Shown: positions 16,133 through 24,590 of the stretch, piece by piece
How the letters are laid out: every line of letters begins with the position of its first letter
Numbering within the stretch: the stretch's first letter is position 1
From: Pseudolabrys sp.
GTDB lineage: Bacteria > Pseudomonadota > Alphaproteobacteria > Rhizobiales > Xanthobacteraceae
Length of the DNA stretch: 64,000 nucleotides
Assembly: GCA_030655215.1 (NCBI GenBank)
Contig: JAURVZ010000071.1
Span: forward strand, 83,980-147,979
Direction of reading: 5' to 3'
The notes under the pieces: model-generated
Seen by the model: the letters and a program-made list of their open reading frames with translations, nothing else
What the model was told of the DNA's origin: nothing
Database searches by the model: none
Position numbers and translations under genes: made by a program

Positions 16133-17326
16133 GTGGAGCTGGTTCTTTGGGAAATGGTCAGTGCGAGCGTGCGCTGGCTGCATGTCGTCGCCGGCATCGC
16201 CTGGATCGGCAGCTCATTCTATTTCATTCATCTCGACCTCAGCCTGAGGCCAAACCCGGCTTTGCCGAACGGCGTCAAGGGCGAAGCCTGGCAGGTGCAT
16301 GGCGGCGGCTTCTACCACATGGTCAAGTATCTGGTGGCGCCGGCCAAGATGCCGGACCACCTGACCTGGTTCAAATGGGAGGCCTATGCGACGTGGCTTT
16401 CCGGCTTCAGCCTGCTGGTCATCGTCTATTACATGAACGCCGACATGTACCTGATCGACAAGCAGGTGCTGGACATGACCGCGCCGGTCGGCGCTGCGGT
16501 CGCGTTCTTCAGTCTGCTGGCAGCGTGGCTGGTTTATGAAGGGCTGTGCCGTTCGCCGATCGGCAAGAACGAACTGGCGCTGTCGCTGATCGGCTATGTT
16601 TTCCTGGTCGCGCTGACATACGCCTTCACGCATGTGTTCAGCGGCCGCGGCGCCTTCACGCAAATCGGCGCGCTGATCGGCACCATCATGGTAGCGAATG
16701 TGTTCGTCGTCATCATGCCGTATCAGCGCAAGACCGTTGCCGCTCTGATCGCGGGCGAAAAGCCGGACCCGGCCTGGGGTGGCTATGGCAAGCAGCGCTC
16801 GATTCACAATAACTACCTGACGCTGCCGGTCGTCTTCCTGATGATCAGCAACCACTATCCGTTTTTCTTCGCCACCAAATATAACTGGGTCATCGTCGCC
16901 ATTGTCCTGATCGTCGGGCCGCTGATCCGGCATTTCTACAATGCCCGTCATGAAGGCAAGGAGAGCCCGTGGTGGACATGGTTTGTCGTCGTCTTCGCCA
17001 TGATGGTGGTTGCGTGGCTGTCGAGCACCGGACCAAAGGGGCAGACCGGCGCGTTGCCGGCAACGCCGACCTTCGCGCAGGTCAATGAGATCGTCATGTC
17101 ACGCTGCAGCATGTGCCATGCGTCGGAGCCGGTCTGGGCCGGCATGGCCGCGGCGCCGAAGGGCATAAGGCTCGACGATCCGGAAACGATCAAGCTGCAT
17201 GCCAAGGTCATCGCCATCAATGCGGCGCTGTCGAGCGCCATGCCGCCGGGGAACGTCACGGCGATGACGATGGATGAGCGGCAGGTGCTCGCGGCGTGGT
17301 TCGAAGCCGGCGCGCCTGCGAAATGA
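16133..17326 (+). CDS. puuD: membrane urate oxidase PuuD with C-terminal cytochrome c domain
   Basis: This is a 397-residue integral membrane protein of the PuuD family (DUF989 domain plus cytochrome c). It catalyses the uricase step, urate to 5-hydroxyisourate, passing electrons to the respiratory chain instead of O2. The first 300 residues hold about eight to nine hydrophobic segments with conserved histidines (HVVAGIAWIG, GGGFYHM, NNYLTLP). The haem site CSMCH is at residues 325-329 with a likely axial methionine in MPPGN. A GTG at 16133 gives the full N terminus; an ATG at 16154 is the alternative. Its stop codon overlaps the next start as ATGA, so it is translationally coupled to uraD-uraH. 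Confidence 0.93.
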   Translation: MELVLWEMVSASVRWLHVVAGIAWIGSSFYFIHLDLSLRPNPALPNGVKGEAWQVHGGGFYHMVKYLVAPAKMPDHLTWFKWEAYATWLSGFSLLVIVYYMNADMYLIDKQVLDMTAPVGAAVAFFSLLAAWLVYEGLCRSPIGKNELALSLIGYVFLVALTYAFTHVFSGRGAFTQIGALIGTIMVANVFVVIMPYQRKTVAALIAGEKPDPAWGGYGKQRSIHNNYLTLPVVFLMISNHYPFFFATKYNWVIVAIVLIVGPLIRHFYNARHEGKESPWWTWFVVVFAMMVVAWLSSTGPKGQTGALPATPTFAQVNEIVMSRCSMCHASEPVWAGMAAAPKGIRLDDPETIKLHAKVIAINAALSSAMPPGNVTAMTMDERQVLAAWFEAGAPAK

Positions 17327-18207
17327 CGTTTTCCCTCGAGCAACTCAATGCGCTCAGCGAAGCCGACTTCACCGCGGCGCTTGGCGACATTTTCGAGCAT
17401 TCGCCGTGGGTGGCGAAAGCGGCGTGGGCCAAGCGGCCGTTCGCCAGTTTGGCTGCATTGCATGAGGCGATGGTGGCGGCTGTGCGCGCCGCGCCAGACG
17501 ATGCCAAGCTGACATTGGTGAAGGCGCATCCCGATCTCGCCGGCAAGGCGGCGCGCGCCGGCGCGCTCACCGGCGACTCGACCAACGAACAGGCCAGCGT
17601 CGGCCTCGACCGCCTCAACGACGCCGAATATGTCCGTTTCCAGCAACTCAACGATGCCTATCAGGCTAAATTCGGCATTCCGTTCATTGTTTGCGTGCGG
17701 CGGCATACCAAGGACTCGATCCTCAACGAATTCGAGCGCCGGCTGACGCAAGCCAAGGGCGACGCGTTCGAGACCGCGCTCGGCGAGATCTTCCGTATCG
17801 CCGCGCTGCGGCTCGACCAGCGCGTCACCGCCGATGTCCGGTTGCCGCTGCATGGCCGCCTGTCGACGCATGTGCTCGACACCCATGGCGGCATGCCGGC
17901 GGCCAATGTGCCGGTCGAACTATGGGAATTGTCGCGCGACGGCGCGGCGCGGCTGATCGCGCAGACCGTCACGAACAAAGACGGCCGCACCGATGCACCG
18001 CTGATCGCCGGACGGCCGGTGCCGATCGGCAGCTATGAATTGCGCTTCGCGATTGCCGGCTACTTCAGGGCGCAAGGTGTTCCGCTACCGGAACCGCCGT
18101 TCCTCGACATCGTGCCCATCCGCTTTTCGGTGCTTGAAGCGGAGGCGCACTACCACGTGCCGCTGGTAGCGACGCCATGGGCCTATTCGACCTACCGCGG
18201 CAGCTAG
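17323..18207 (+). CDS. fused OHCU decarboxylase / 5-hydroxyisourate hydrolase
   Basis: This 294-residue fusion carries the two steps after uricase. Residues 1-165 are OHCU decarboxylase (UraD), with the catalytic-type H69 in KAHPDLAGK, E89 in TNEQ and the segment FGIPFIVCVRRHTK. Residues 178-294 are 5-hydroxyisourate hydrolase (UraH, transthyretin-like), with LSTHVLDTHGG at residue 180, RFSV and YHVPLV, ending in the diagnostic YRGS. Chemically the hydrolase acts before the decarboxylase, so the fusion order is the reverse of the pathway order. The product is (S)-allantoin. The start at 17323 overlaps the puuD stop. Later allantoin-degrading genes are not in the window. Confidence 0.93.
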   Translation: MTFSLEQLNALSEADFTAALGDIFEHSPWVAKAAWAKRPFASLAALHEAMVAAVRAAPDDAKLTLVKAHPDLAGKAARAGALTGDSTNEQASVGLDRLNDAEYVRFQQLNDAYQAKFGIPFIVCVRRHTKDSILNEFERRLTQAKGDAFETALGEIFRIAALRLDQRVTADVRLPLHGRLSTHVLDTHGGMPAANVPVELWELSRDGAARLIAQTVTNKDGRTDAPLIAGRPVPIGSYELRFAIAGYFRAQGVPLPEPPFLDIVPIRFSVLEAEAHYHVPLVATPWAYSTYRGS

Positions 18208-18274
18208 AATCCGGTGTATGGCGCGAGAATAGGCAGCACCTGCCGCTATTTGGTACCTTCAATTGCCACAGAAA

Positions 18275-18291
18275 TTGGCACACTATTGGCA
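18275..18291 (+). promoter_or_regulatory. sigma-54 type (-24/-12) promoter for the purine ABC transporter
   Basis: TTGGCACACTATTGGCA matches the RpoN consensus TTGGCACG-N4-TTGCA, with the invariant GG and GC exactly spaced and only the G after CAC and one -12 T differing. The predicted start is near 18302, about 55 bp before the ATPase gene. Sigma-54 control points to nitrogen-limitation regulation by an NtrC-like activator, which is inference. Confidence 0.65.
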
Positions 18292-18356
18292 TGTCATGAC
18301 GGTGGTGCAGTTTGCGGGGGCAAGCGCGCCTCTAACCGTCCAGGGCCAGCGTATCG

Positions 18357-19934
18357 ATGGTGAATGCGGTGCCAGTGAGTGAGCCTTCCGCGCGCGCGCC
18401 GCTGCTGCAAGCCATCGCGATGACCAAACGCTACGGCACCTTCGCCGCCAACGATTCCATCGATCTCGACCTCTATGCCGGCGAAATCCACGCGCTGCTC
18501 GGCGAAAACGGCGCTGGCAAGTCGACCTTGGTCAAGACCATGTACGGCCTGATCCAGCCGACCTCCGGTGAACTGCGCTGGATGGGCGAAAAGCTGGAAC
18601 TCACCGGCCCGTCCGATGCCCGCTCGCAGGGCATCGCCATGGTGTTCCAGCATTTCTCGCTGTTCGACAATTTGACGGTGGCGGAAAACGTCGCGCTCGG
18701 GCTCGACGGCGTCGAGAGCTTTGCCGCCATGTCAGCGCGGCTGGCGCAAGTGTCGCGCGACTACGGCCTGCCGCTCGATCCGAACCGCGAAGTCTGGCGG
18801 CTGTCGGTCGGCGAGCGCCAGCGCATCGAGATCGTGCGCGCGCTGATGCAAAACCCGAAGCTGCTCATTCTCGACGAGCCAACCGCGGTGCTGACGCCGC
18901 AGGAGGCCGATCAGCTTTTCACGGTTCTCTTCCGCTTGAAGAGCGAAGGCCGCGCACTCCTGTACATCAGTCATAAACTCGATGAGGTGAAGCGTCTGTG
19001 CGACACCGCCACCATCCTGCGCGGCGGCAAGAAAATCTCGACCTGCGACCCGCGCAAGGAAACCGCGGCATCATTGGCGCGCATGATGGTCGGCGCCGAA
19101 ATCGGCGAAGTGAAAGCCACCGGCGCCCGCGCCACTACGATCCCGCGCCTGCTGATCCAAGATTTGTCGCTGACGCCGGACGATCCGCATGGCGTGCACC
19201 TCAAGAACATCTCGATCGAGGTTAAAGGCGGCGAAATCCTCGGAATCGCCGGAGTCGCCGGCAACGGCCAGGACGAACTGTTCGCGGCGTTGTCGGGCGA
19301 GCGCCTCGCGCCGCGCGAGGGCAATATCGTCATCGACAGCAACGCCGCCGGCGGGCTTTCCGTGACGGCGCGCCGCAAGCTCGGCGCCGCCTTCGTGCCG
19401 GAAGAACGGCTCGGCCACGGCACTGCGCCGCGCATGAAGCTGTCGGAGAACGCGCTGCTGACCGGCCACGCCGCCAGCCACATGGTCAAACACGGCTTTG
19501 TCGACAAACCGAAGACGCTCGAGACAGTCGACAAGACCACCAAGACCTTCGACGTGCGCAAGGCCAAGCGCGATCCGGAAGCGGTCAGCCTGTCCGGCGG
19601 TAATCTGCAGAAATTCATCGTCGGCCGCGAGATCTTGCGCGAGCCGGGCGTGCTGGTCGTCAGCCAGCCGACCTGGGGCGTCGATGCTGGCGCCGCCGCT
19701 GTCATCCGCCAGGCGTTGCTCGATCTGTCGAGCCGCGGCAGCGCCGTGCTGGTGATCAGCCAGGATCTCGATGAACTGGCCGAAATCGCCGACCGCATCG
19801 CCGTCATGTTCCACGGCCATTTGTCGCCGCCGGTTGCCGCGCATGAAGCGACGCGCGAGAAGCTCGGCCTGTTGATGGGCGGCGCTTCCGCAGAAGCCGA
19901 TGCTAGGGAGGCCTCTCATGCAATTGGTGCTTGA
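18357..19934 (+). CDS. ABC transporter ATP-binding protein, double NBD, BMP-family nucleoside/purine importer
   Basis: This 525-residue ATPase has two fused nucleotide-binding domains. The first has a normal Walker A (GENGAGKST), the signature LSVGERQR and LILDEPTAVLTP. The second has a degenerate Walker A (GVAGNGQDELFAALSGE) and the signature LSGGNLQKF, as in RbsA/YufO-type importers. It energises uptake through the two permeases that follow. The ATG at 18357 overlaps no other gene, and its 3' end overlaps the first permease by 17 bp. Presence inside a urate/xanthine gene island and similarity to BMP-type systems suggest purine bases or nucleosides as substrate. Confidence 0.9.
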   Translation: MVNAVPVSEPSARAPLLQAIAMTKRYGTFAANDSIDLDLYAGEIHALLGENGAGKSTLVKTMYGLIQPTSGELRWMGEKLELTGPSDARSQGIAMVFQHFSLFDNLTVAENVALGLDGVESFAAMSARLAQVSRDYGLPLDPNREVWRLSVGERQRIEIVRALMQNPKLLILDEPTAVLTPQEADQLFTVLFRLKSEGRALLYISHKLDEVKRLCDTATILRGGKKISTCDPRKETAASLARMMVGAEIGEVKATGARATTIPRLLIQDLSLTPDDPHGVHLKNISIEVKGGEILGIAGVAGNGQDELFAALSGERLAPREGNIVIDSNAAGGLSVTARRKLGAAFVPEERLGHGTAPRMKLSENALLTGHAASHMVKHGFVDKPKTLETVDKTTKTFDVRKAKRDPEAVSLSGGNLQKFIVGREILREPGVLVVSQPTWGVDAGAAAVIRQALLDLSSRGSAVLVISQDLDELAEIADRIAVMFHGHLSPPVAAHEATREKLGLLMGGASAEADAREASHAIGA

Positions 19935-21009
19935 GAAACGCGTCGAGCGCTCGACCAAGATCGCCATCCTGTCGCCGCTGCTGGCTATCGCGTTGACGCT
20001 CGTGACGATGTCGATCCTGTTCGCCATTCTCGGCAAGAACCCGGTCATGGCGCTCTATGTCTATTTCGTCGAGCCGCTGACCGACTCTTTCACGCTGATG
20101 GAAATAGCCGTGAAGGCAACGCCGCTGGTGATGATCGCCGTCGGCCTCTCGCTCTGTTATCTCGCCAATGTCTGGAATATCGGCGCCGAAGGCCAGTTCA
20201 TTATGGGCGCCGTATGCGGCAGCTATCTTGCTGTCGTCACGAACGGCACCGATCCCGGTCCCTGGGTGCTGCCGGCGATGCTGGTGATGGGCGCTGCCGG
20301 CGGCGCGCTGTGGGCAATGATCCCGGCTTTGTGCAAGGTTCGCTACGGCGCCAACGAAATCCTCACCTCGCTGATGCTGGTCTATGTCGCCGATTTGATC
20401 ATGGACTATCTGGTGCGCGGGCCATGGCGCGACCCGAAAGGCATGAACTTCCCGACCACGGCCTCGTTCGATCCGGTGGCGACGGTGCCGACCTTGTTCG
20501 AGACCGGGCGCATCCATTGGGGCGCGCTGGCGGCACTGATCGTCGTGGCGCTGGCAACCGTCATGCTCGGGCGAACGATCAAGGGTTTTGAAATCCGTGT
20601 TGTCGGCGCGGCGCCGCGCGCGGCGCGCTTTGCCGGTTTCAATTCAAAGAAGCTGGTGGTGTTCACCTTCGCCGTGTCGGGTGCGCTCGCCGGCCTTGCC
20701 GGCATTATCGAAGTCGCCGGCCCGGTCGGCGTGCTGCAGCCGGGCATTTCGCCGGGCTATGGCTTCACCGCCATCATCGTCGCGTTTCTTGGTAGGCTGA
20801 ACCCCGTGGGCATTCTCATCGCCGGATTGTTCCTGGCGCTGACTTTCATCGGCGGCGAAGGCGCGCAGATCTCGATGAAGATCCCGCTCGATCTCACCAA
20901 GGTGTTCCAGGGCATCTTGCTGTTCTACGTGCTCGCCTGCGATTCCTTGATCCTCTACCGCATTCGCCTGATCGCTTCACCCAAGAAGGCCGCACATGGG
21001 ACTGCTTGA
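19918..21009 (+). CDS. ABC transporter permease (BMP-family importer, first subunit)
   Basis: This 363-residue permease resembles YufP-type subunits with about ten hydrophobic segments. The family segment NIGAEGQFIMGA near residue 90 and the cytoplasmic coupling region VVGAAPRAARFAGFN near residue 230 are present. I placed the start at 19918 because GGGAGG lies at the right distance, inside the end of the ATPase gene. It forms a heterodimer with the next permease. The reading frame ends 14 bp inside that gene, so all four transporter genes are likely one transcription unit. Confidence 0.9.
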   Translation: MQLVLEKRVERSTKIAILSPLLAIALTLVTMSILFAILGKNPVMALYVYFVEPLTDSFTLMEIAVKATPLVMIAVGLSLCYLANVWNIGAEGQFIMGAVCGSYLAVVTNGTDPGPWVLPAMLVMGAAGGALWAMIPALCKVRYGANEILTSLMLVYVADLIMDYLVRGPWRDPKGMNFPTTASFDPVATVPTLFETGRIHWGALAALIVVALATVMLGRTIKGFEIRVVGAAPRAARFAGFNSKKLVVFTFAVSGALAGLAGIIEVAGPVGVLQPGISPGYGFTAIIVAFLGRLNPVGILIAGLFLALTFIGGEGAQISMKIPLDLTKVFQGILLFYVLACDSLILYRIRLIASPKKAAHGTA

Positions 21010-21916
21010 AGCCATCATCATCTCGGTGATCGCCGCCTCGACGCCATTGCTGTTGGCGGCGGCGGGCGAACTCGTTGTCGAGAGATCCGGCGTTTTGAAT
21101 CTCGGCACCGAAGGCATGATGATCATGGGGGCGGCCTGCGGCTTTGCCGGTTGCTGGCTGACCGGCTCGACGTTCATCGGCGCGCTGTGCGGCATTGCCG
21201 CCGGCTGCGCGCTGTCGCTGGTGTTCGCGGCGCTGACCTTGGGCCTTGCGGTCAACCAGGTCGCCGCCGGACTGGCGCTGACCATTCTCGGCGTCGGCCT
21301 GTCCGGCCTGATCGGCGCCGGCTTTGTCGGCGAGAAGATCACTCCCGCTCCTCACCTTTATCTGCCGGTCCTGACCGGCCTGCCCTTCATCGGCAAGATA
21401 TTGTTCGGCCAGGATGGCTTCGTTTATTTCTCGGTCGCTTTGGTCATCGGCATCTGGTGGTTCCTGTACCGCACCCGCGCCGGGCTGGTGCTGCGCGCCG
21501 TCGGCGACAGCCACACCTCGGCGCATGCGCTCGGCTATCCGGTGCTGAAAATCCGTTTGCTCGCCGTGCTGTTCGGCGGCGGCTGCGCTGGGCTCGGCGG
21601 CGCCTTCCTGCCGCTGGCTTATACGCCCTTCTTCATTCCCGGCATGACCGCCGGCCGCGGCTGGATCGCGCTGGCTTTGGTCGTGTTCTCATCCTGGATG
21701 CCGGGCCGGCTTGCCGCCGGCGCTTACCTGTTCGGCGCCGTCACCATCATGCAACTGCATGCGCAGGCTTTCGGCCTCGGCATTCCGTCGCAACTGATGA
21801 CCGCGCTGCCCTATCTCGCCACCGTCATTGTGCTGGTGCTGATCTCGCGGGCACGCGGCAGCGCCGGCTCCGTCGCGCCTGCGTCACTGGGAATTGTTTT
21901 TGTGCCCGACCGCTAA
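20996..21916 (+). CDS. ABC transporter permease (BMP-family importer, second subunit)
   Basis: This 306-residue permease resembles YufQ-type subunits. The segments LNLGTEGMMIMGAACG and VGDSHTSAHALGYPVLKIR (EAA-like coupling loop) match the family. It has about eight hydrophobic spans. The start overlaps the first permease gene. It pairs with that protein to form the membrane channel for the BMP-type binding protein encoded 38 bp downstream. Confidence 0.9.
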   Translation: MGLLEAIIISVIAASTPLLLAAAGELVVERSGVLNLGTEGMMIMGAACGFAGCWLTGSTFIGALCGIAAGCALSLVFAALTLGLAVNQVAAGLALTILGVGLSGLIGAGFVGEKITPAPHLYLPVLTGLPFIGKILFGQDGFVYFSVALVIGIWWFLYRTRAGLVLRAVGDSHTSAHALGYPVLKIRLLAVLFGGGCAGLGGAFLPLAYTPFFIPGMTAGRGWIALALVVFSSWMPGRLAAGAYLFGAVTIMQLHAQAFGLGIPSQLMTALPYLATVIVLVLISRARGSAGSVAPASLGIVFVPDR

Positions 21917-21954
21917 GCTTTGAGAATTCACCGTCTGACAAACCGGAGTTGACC

Positions 21955-23034
21955 ATGAAAAAACTGATGATGACCGCAGCCGTCGCCGCCTTGACGATCG
22001 TGAGCACGGGCTTTAGTGCCTCTGCCGCCGATAAACTGAAGATCGGCTTTATCTATCTTGGACCGGTCGGCGATCTCGGCTGGACCTATATGCACGAACT
22101 CGGCCGCCAGATGATGGTCAAGGAGCTCGGCGACAAGGTCGAGACCACCTATCTCGAAAACGTCAGCGAAGGCCCGGATTCGGAGCGCTCGATCGAGCAG
22201 CTTGCCCGCACCGGCCACCAACTCATCTTCACCACGTCATTCGGCTACATGGACCCAACGCTGAAGGTCGCCAAGAAATATCCCAAGATCAAGTTCGAGC
22301 ACGCCACCGGCTTCAAGCGCGCCGACAACATGGGCACCTACTCCGGCAAATTCCATGAAGGCCGCTATATCCAGGGCGTGATCGCCGGCAAGATGTCGAA
22401 GACCGGCACGCTCGGCTACATTGCCTCGTTCCCGATCCCGGAAGTCATCGCCGGCATCAACGCAACGATCCTCGGCGCGCAGACCACGAATCCGAACATC
22501 AAGCTCAAGGTCATCTGGGTTAACACCTGGTTCGATCCGGGCAAGGAAGCGGACGCCGCCAAGGCGCTCGCCGACCAGGGTGTCGACGTCATCATGCAGC
22601 ACACCGACTCGCCGGCGGCGATGCAAGTGGCGGCGCAGCGCGGCATCATGGCGTTTGGCCAGGACTCGGACATGATCAAGTTCGGTCCGAAAACGCAGCT
22701 CACGGCAATCGTCAACAATTGGGGCCCGTATTACACGCGCGCCGCCAAGGCGGCTCTCGACGGCACATGGAAGGCCGAAGACACCTGGGATGGCCTGAAG
22801 GAAAAGATGGTGCTGATGGCCGCCTATACCAACATGCCGGACGACGTGAAGGCTTTGGCCGAGAAGACCGAAGCAGAGATCATTGCCGGCACGCTGAACC
22901 CGTTCAAGTGCCCGGTGCTCGGGCAAGACGGCAAGCCGGTTGAGTGCAAGGGCGGCGCCAATCTCGACAACGGCCAGATCCTCGGCATGAACTTCTATGT
23001 GAAGGGTGTCGACGACAAGATCCCGGGCAAGTAA
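21955..23034 (+). CDS. BMP family ABC transporter substrate-binding protein
   Basis: This is a 359-residue periplasmic binding protein of the basic membrane protein (BMP/PnrA) family. The signal peptide is MKKLMMTAAVAALTIVSTG followed by a cleavage region ending ASAAD. There is no lipobox cysteine, unlike the lipoprotein members in spirochaetes and Gram-positives. The mature part begins KIGFIYLGPVGDLGW and contains EGRYIQGVIAG and MQHTDSPAAMQ. The frame remains open far upstream but that part overlaps the permease; the ATG at 21955 has CGGAG before it. BMP proteins bind nucleosides or purines, consistent with the neighbouring xanthine and urate enzymes. A strong terminator follows. Confidence 0.92.
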   Translation: MKKLMMTAAVAALTIVSTGFSASAADKLKIGFIYLGPVGDLGWTYMHELGRQMMVKELGDKVETTYLENVSEGPDSERSIEQLARTGHQLIFTTSFGYMDPTLKVAKKYPKIKFEHATGFKRADNMGTYSGKFHEGRYIQGVIAGKMSKTGTLGYIASFPIPEVIAGINATILGAQTTNPNIKLKVIWVNTWFDPGKEADAAKALADQGVDVIMQHTDSPAAMQVAAQRGIMAFGQDSDMIKFGPKTQLTAIVNNWGPYYTRAAKAALDGTWKAEDTWDGLKEKMVLMAAYTNMPDDVKALAEKTEAEIIAGTLNPFKCPVLGQDGKPVECKGGANLDNGQILGMNFYVKGVDDKIPGK

Positions 23035-23041
23035 CCGGACC

Positions 23042-23073
23042 AACGCGGGAGGCTTCGGCCTCCCGCGTTTCTT
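23042..23073 (+). terminator. rho-independent terminator after the BMP transporter operon
   Basis: The stem AACGCGGGAGGC-TTCG-GCCTCCCGCGTT is followed by TCTTCT. It lies 8 bp after the binding protein stop codon and faces the converging deaminase gene. Confidence 0.85.
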
Positions 23074-23082
23074 CTCATGCGA

Positions 23083-24420
23083 CTATGCTTGCAGATTCCG
23101 CGCCGCGGCCTGATGCCGCCGCATCAAACCGGCAAGATCGAGCCCGGGAATGGCGCCATCTTGAACCGTCCAGTTGCCATTGATCATCACCCGGTCGGCG
23201 CGATGCGCGCCGCACAGCACCAGCGCCGCCAGCGGATCGCCGTGACCGGAAAAGCGCAATTCATCCAGCTTGAACATGGCCAGATCGGCGCGCTTGCCGA
23301 CGGCTATTTCGCCCAACTCCGGACGGCCGACGCAAGCCGCCGAGCCTTTGGTCGCCCAGCGCAACGCGTCTTTGTGGCTGACGGCGTTAGCGCCGTAACG
23401 CGCCCGCTGCACCAGGAAGGCCGCGCGCACTTCCTGCATCAGATTCGACTCGTCGTTCGAGGCCGAGCCGTCGACGCCAAGGCCGATGCTGACGCCGGCC
23501 TTTTCCAGATCGCAAACCGGGCAGCAGCCCGACGCCAGCGTTTGATTGCTGCAGGCGCAATGGCTGATCGACACGCCGCCTTTGGCAAGGCGCGGCATTT
23601 CATCGGCACTGAAATGAATGCCGTGCGCCAGCCAGGTGCGGCTGTTGAGCCAGCCGCAATCCTCGAGATAATCGAGCGGCCGGACGCCATAGATCTGCTC
23701 GCAGAATTTGTTTTCGTCCTCGGTCTCTGCCAGATGGGTATGCAGGCGGACGTCGAGCTTCGCTGCAAGATCGGCCGTGGACTTCATCAGCGCCGTGGTG
23801 ACGGAGAACGGCGAGCAAGGCGCCAGCGCGATCTGCGTCATCGCCGCCTCGCCGCGCTCATGGTAGCGATCGACCAGCCGTTTGCTGTCGGCGAGGATGG
23901 CGTCCTCGTCCTGCACCACCGAGTCCGGCGGCAGGCCGCCGTCGCGCTCGGACAGGTTCATCGAGCCGCGCGTCAGCAAGGTGCGGATGCCAAGCTTTTT
24001 GGCCGCGGCAATTTCAATATCGATGCCGTCTTCGAGGCCCTTCGGGAAGACGTAATGATGATCGGTGGTGGTGGTGCAGCCGGACAGCATCAGTTCGGCC
24101 ATCGCCACGGTGACCGCCGCATCGAGCGCATCGGGCGTCATCTTGGCCCAGATCGGATAAAGCGCCTTCAGCCACGGAAACAGTTCGCGGTCGAGTGCCG
24201 CAGGGACAGCGCGCGTCAGTGTCTGGTAGAAGTGATGATGGGTGTTGATCAGGCCGGGAATGACGACATGGTCGCGCGCCTCGAACGGCGCGGCGGTGGT
24301 CTTGGGCTCGGTGCCCTTAGCCACCAGTTCTACGATGGCGCCATTGGCGACAACAACGCCACGCTCGGCATCGTCGGCCAGAATGGCCATCGGGTCCTTG
24401 ATCCAGATCGCTTCGGTCAT
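23083..24420 (-). CDS. amidohydrolase, probable 8-oxoguanine deaminase (guanine-deaminase-like)
   Basis: This is a 445-residue amidohydrolase superfamily enzyme (AtzB/TrzN/guanine deaminase clade). The metal ligands are visible in INTHHHFYQ (N-terminal HxH), LHTHLAET, WLAHGIHFS and the aspartate in GVDGSASND. The residue pattern and length match 8-oxoguanine deaminases, which yield urate, and hydroxyatrazine-type deaminases. The location inside a xanthine/urate island favours a purine substrate: 8-oxoguanine to urate, or guanine to xanthine. An RBS (GAAGGAAT) precedes the ATG. A sigma-54 type promoter lies 35 bp upstream. Exact substrate: inference. Confidence 0.82.
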   Translation of the reverse strand: MTEAIWIKDPMAILADDAERGVVVANGAIVELVAKGTEPKTTAAPFEARDHVVIPGLINTHHHFYQTLTRAVPAALDRELFPWLKALYPIWAKMTPDALDAAVTVAMAELMLSGCTTTTDHHYVFPKGLEDGIDIEIAAAKKLGIRTLLTRGSMNLSERDGGLPPDSVVQDEDAILADSKRLVDRYHERGEAAMTQIALAPCSPFSVTTALMKSTADLAAKLDVRLHTHLAETEDENKFCEQIYGVRPLDYLEDCGWLNSRTWLAHGIHFSADEMPRLAKGGVSISHCACSNQTLASGCCPVCDLEKAGVSIGLGVDGSASNDESNLMQEVRAAFLVQRARYGANAVSHKDALRWATKGSAACVGRPELGEIAVGKRADLAMFKLDELRFSGHGDPLAALVLCGAHRADRVMINGNWTVQDGAIPGLDLAGLMRRHQAAARNLQA

Positions 24421-24454
24421 GCGCTTATTCCTTCGCCGTCATCCTACCGAGTCT

Positions 24455-24471
24455 TGCAAGACCGGGACCAG
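24455..24471 (-). promoter_or_regulatory. sigma-54 type (-24/-12) promoter for the deaminase gene
   Basis: On the minus strand the sequence is CTGGTCCCGGTCTTGCA. The -12 TTGCA is perfect and GG/GC spacing is exact; CAC in the -24 half is TCC. The predicted start, near 24444, leaves a 24-base leader that contains the ribosome binding site. The geometry fits a real promoter. Confidence 0.6.
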
Positions 24472-24481
24472 CACTCTCCTC

Positions 24482-24568
24482 CGTTCGTCCCCGCGAAAGC
24501 GGGGACCCAGGAGCAACAAGCACGGAGTTTGCAGCCCTGGATTCCCGCTTTCGCGGGAACGAACGGAG
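24482..24568. repeat. palindromic intergenic repeat (CGTTCGTCCCCGC type)
   Basis: The left arm CGTTCGTCCCCGCGAAAGCG and right arm CGCTTTCGCGGGAACGAACG are inverted across about 45 bp. The same element occurs at 59313-59394, and its core appears twice in 4436-4624. It lies in the divergent gap between the deaminase and xanthine dehydrogenase genes and is non-coding. Confidence 0.85.
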
Positions 24569-24590
24569 TGTGTGGTAGCAGGTCTGCCCC

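Noticed and set aside
18208-18356. Purine riboswitch before the purine transporter
   Set aside because: I looked for the three-way junction pattern of guanine/adenine riboswitches and saw none; the region is better explained by a sigma-54 promoter.
21151-21954. Extended N terminus of the BMP binding protein upstream of its signal peptide
   Set aside because: The region is out of frame with, but inside, the second permease gene. The signal peptide and ribosome binding site at 21955 mark the real start.
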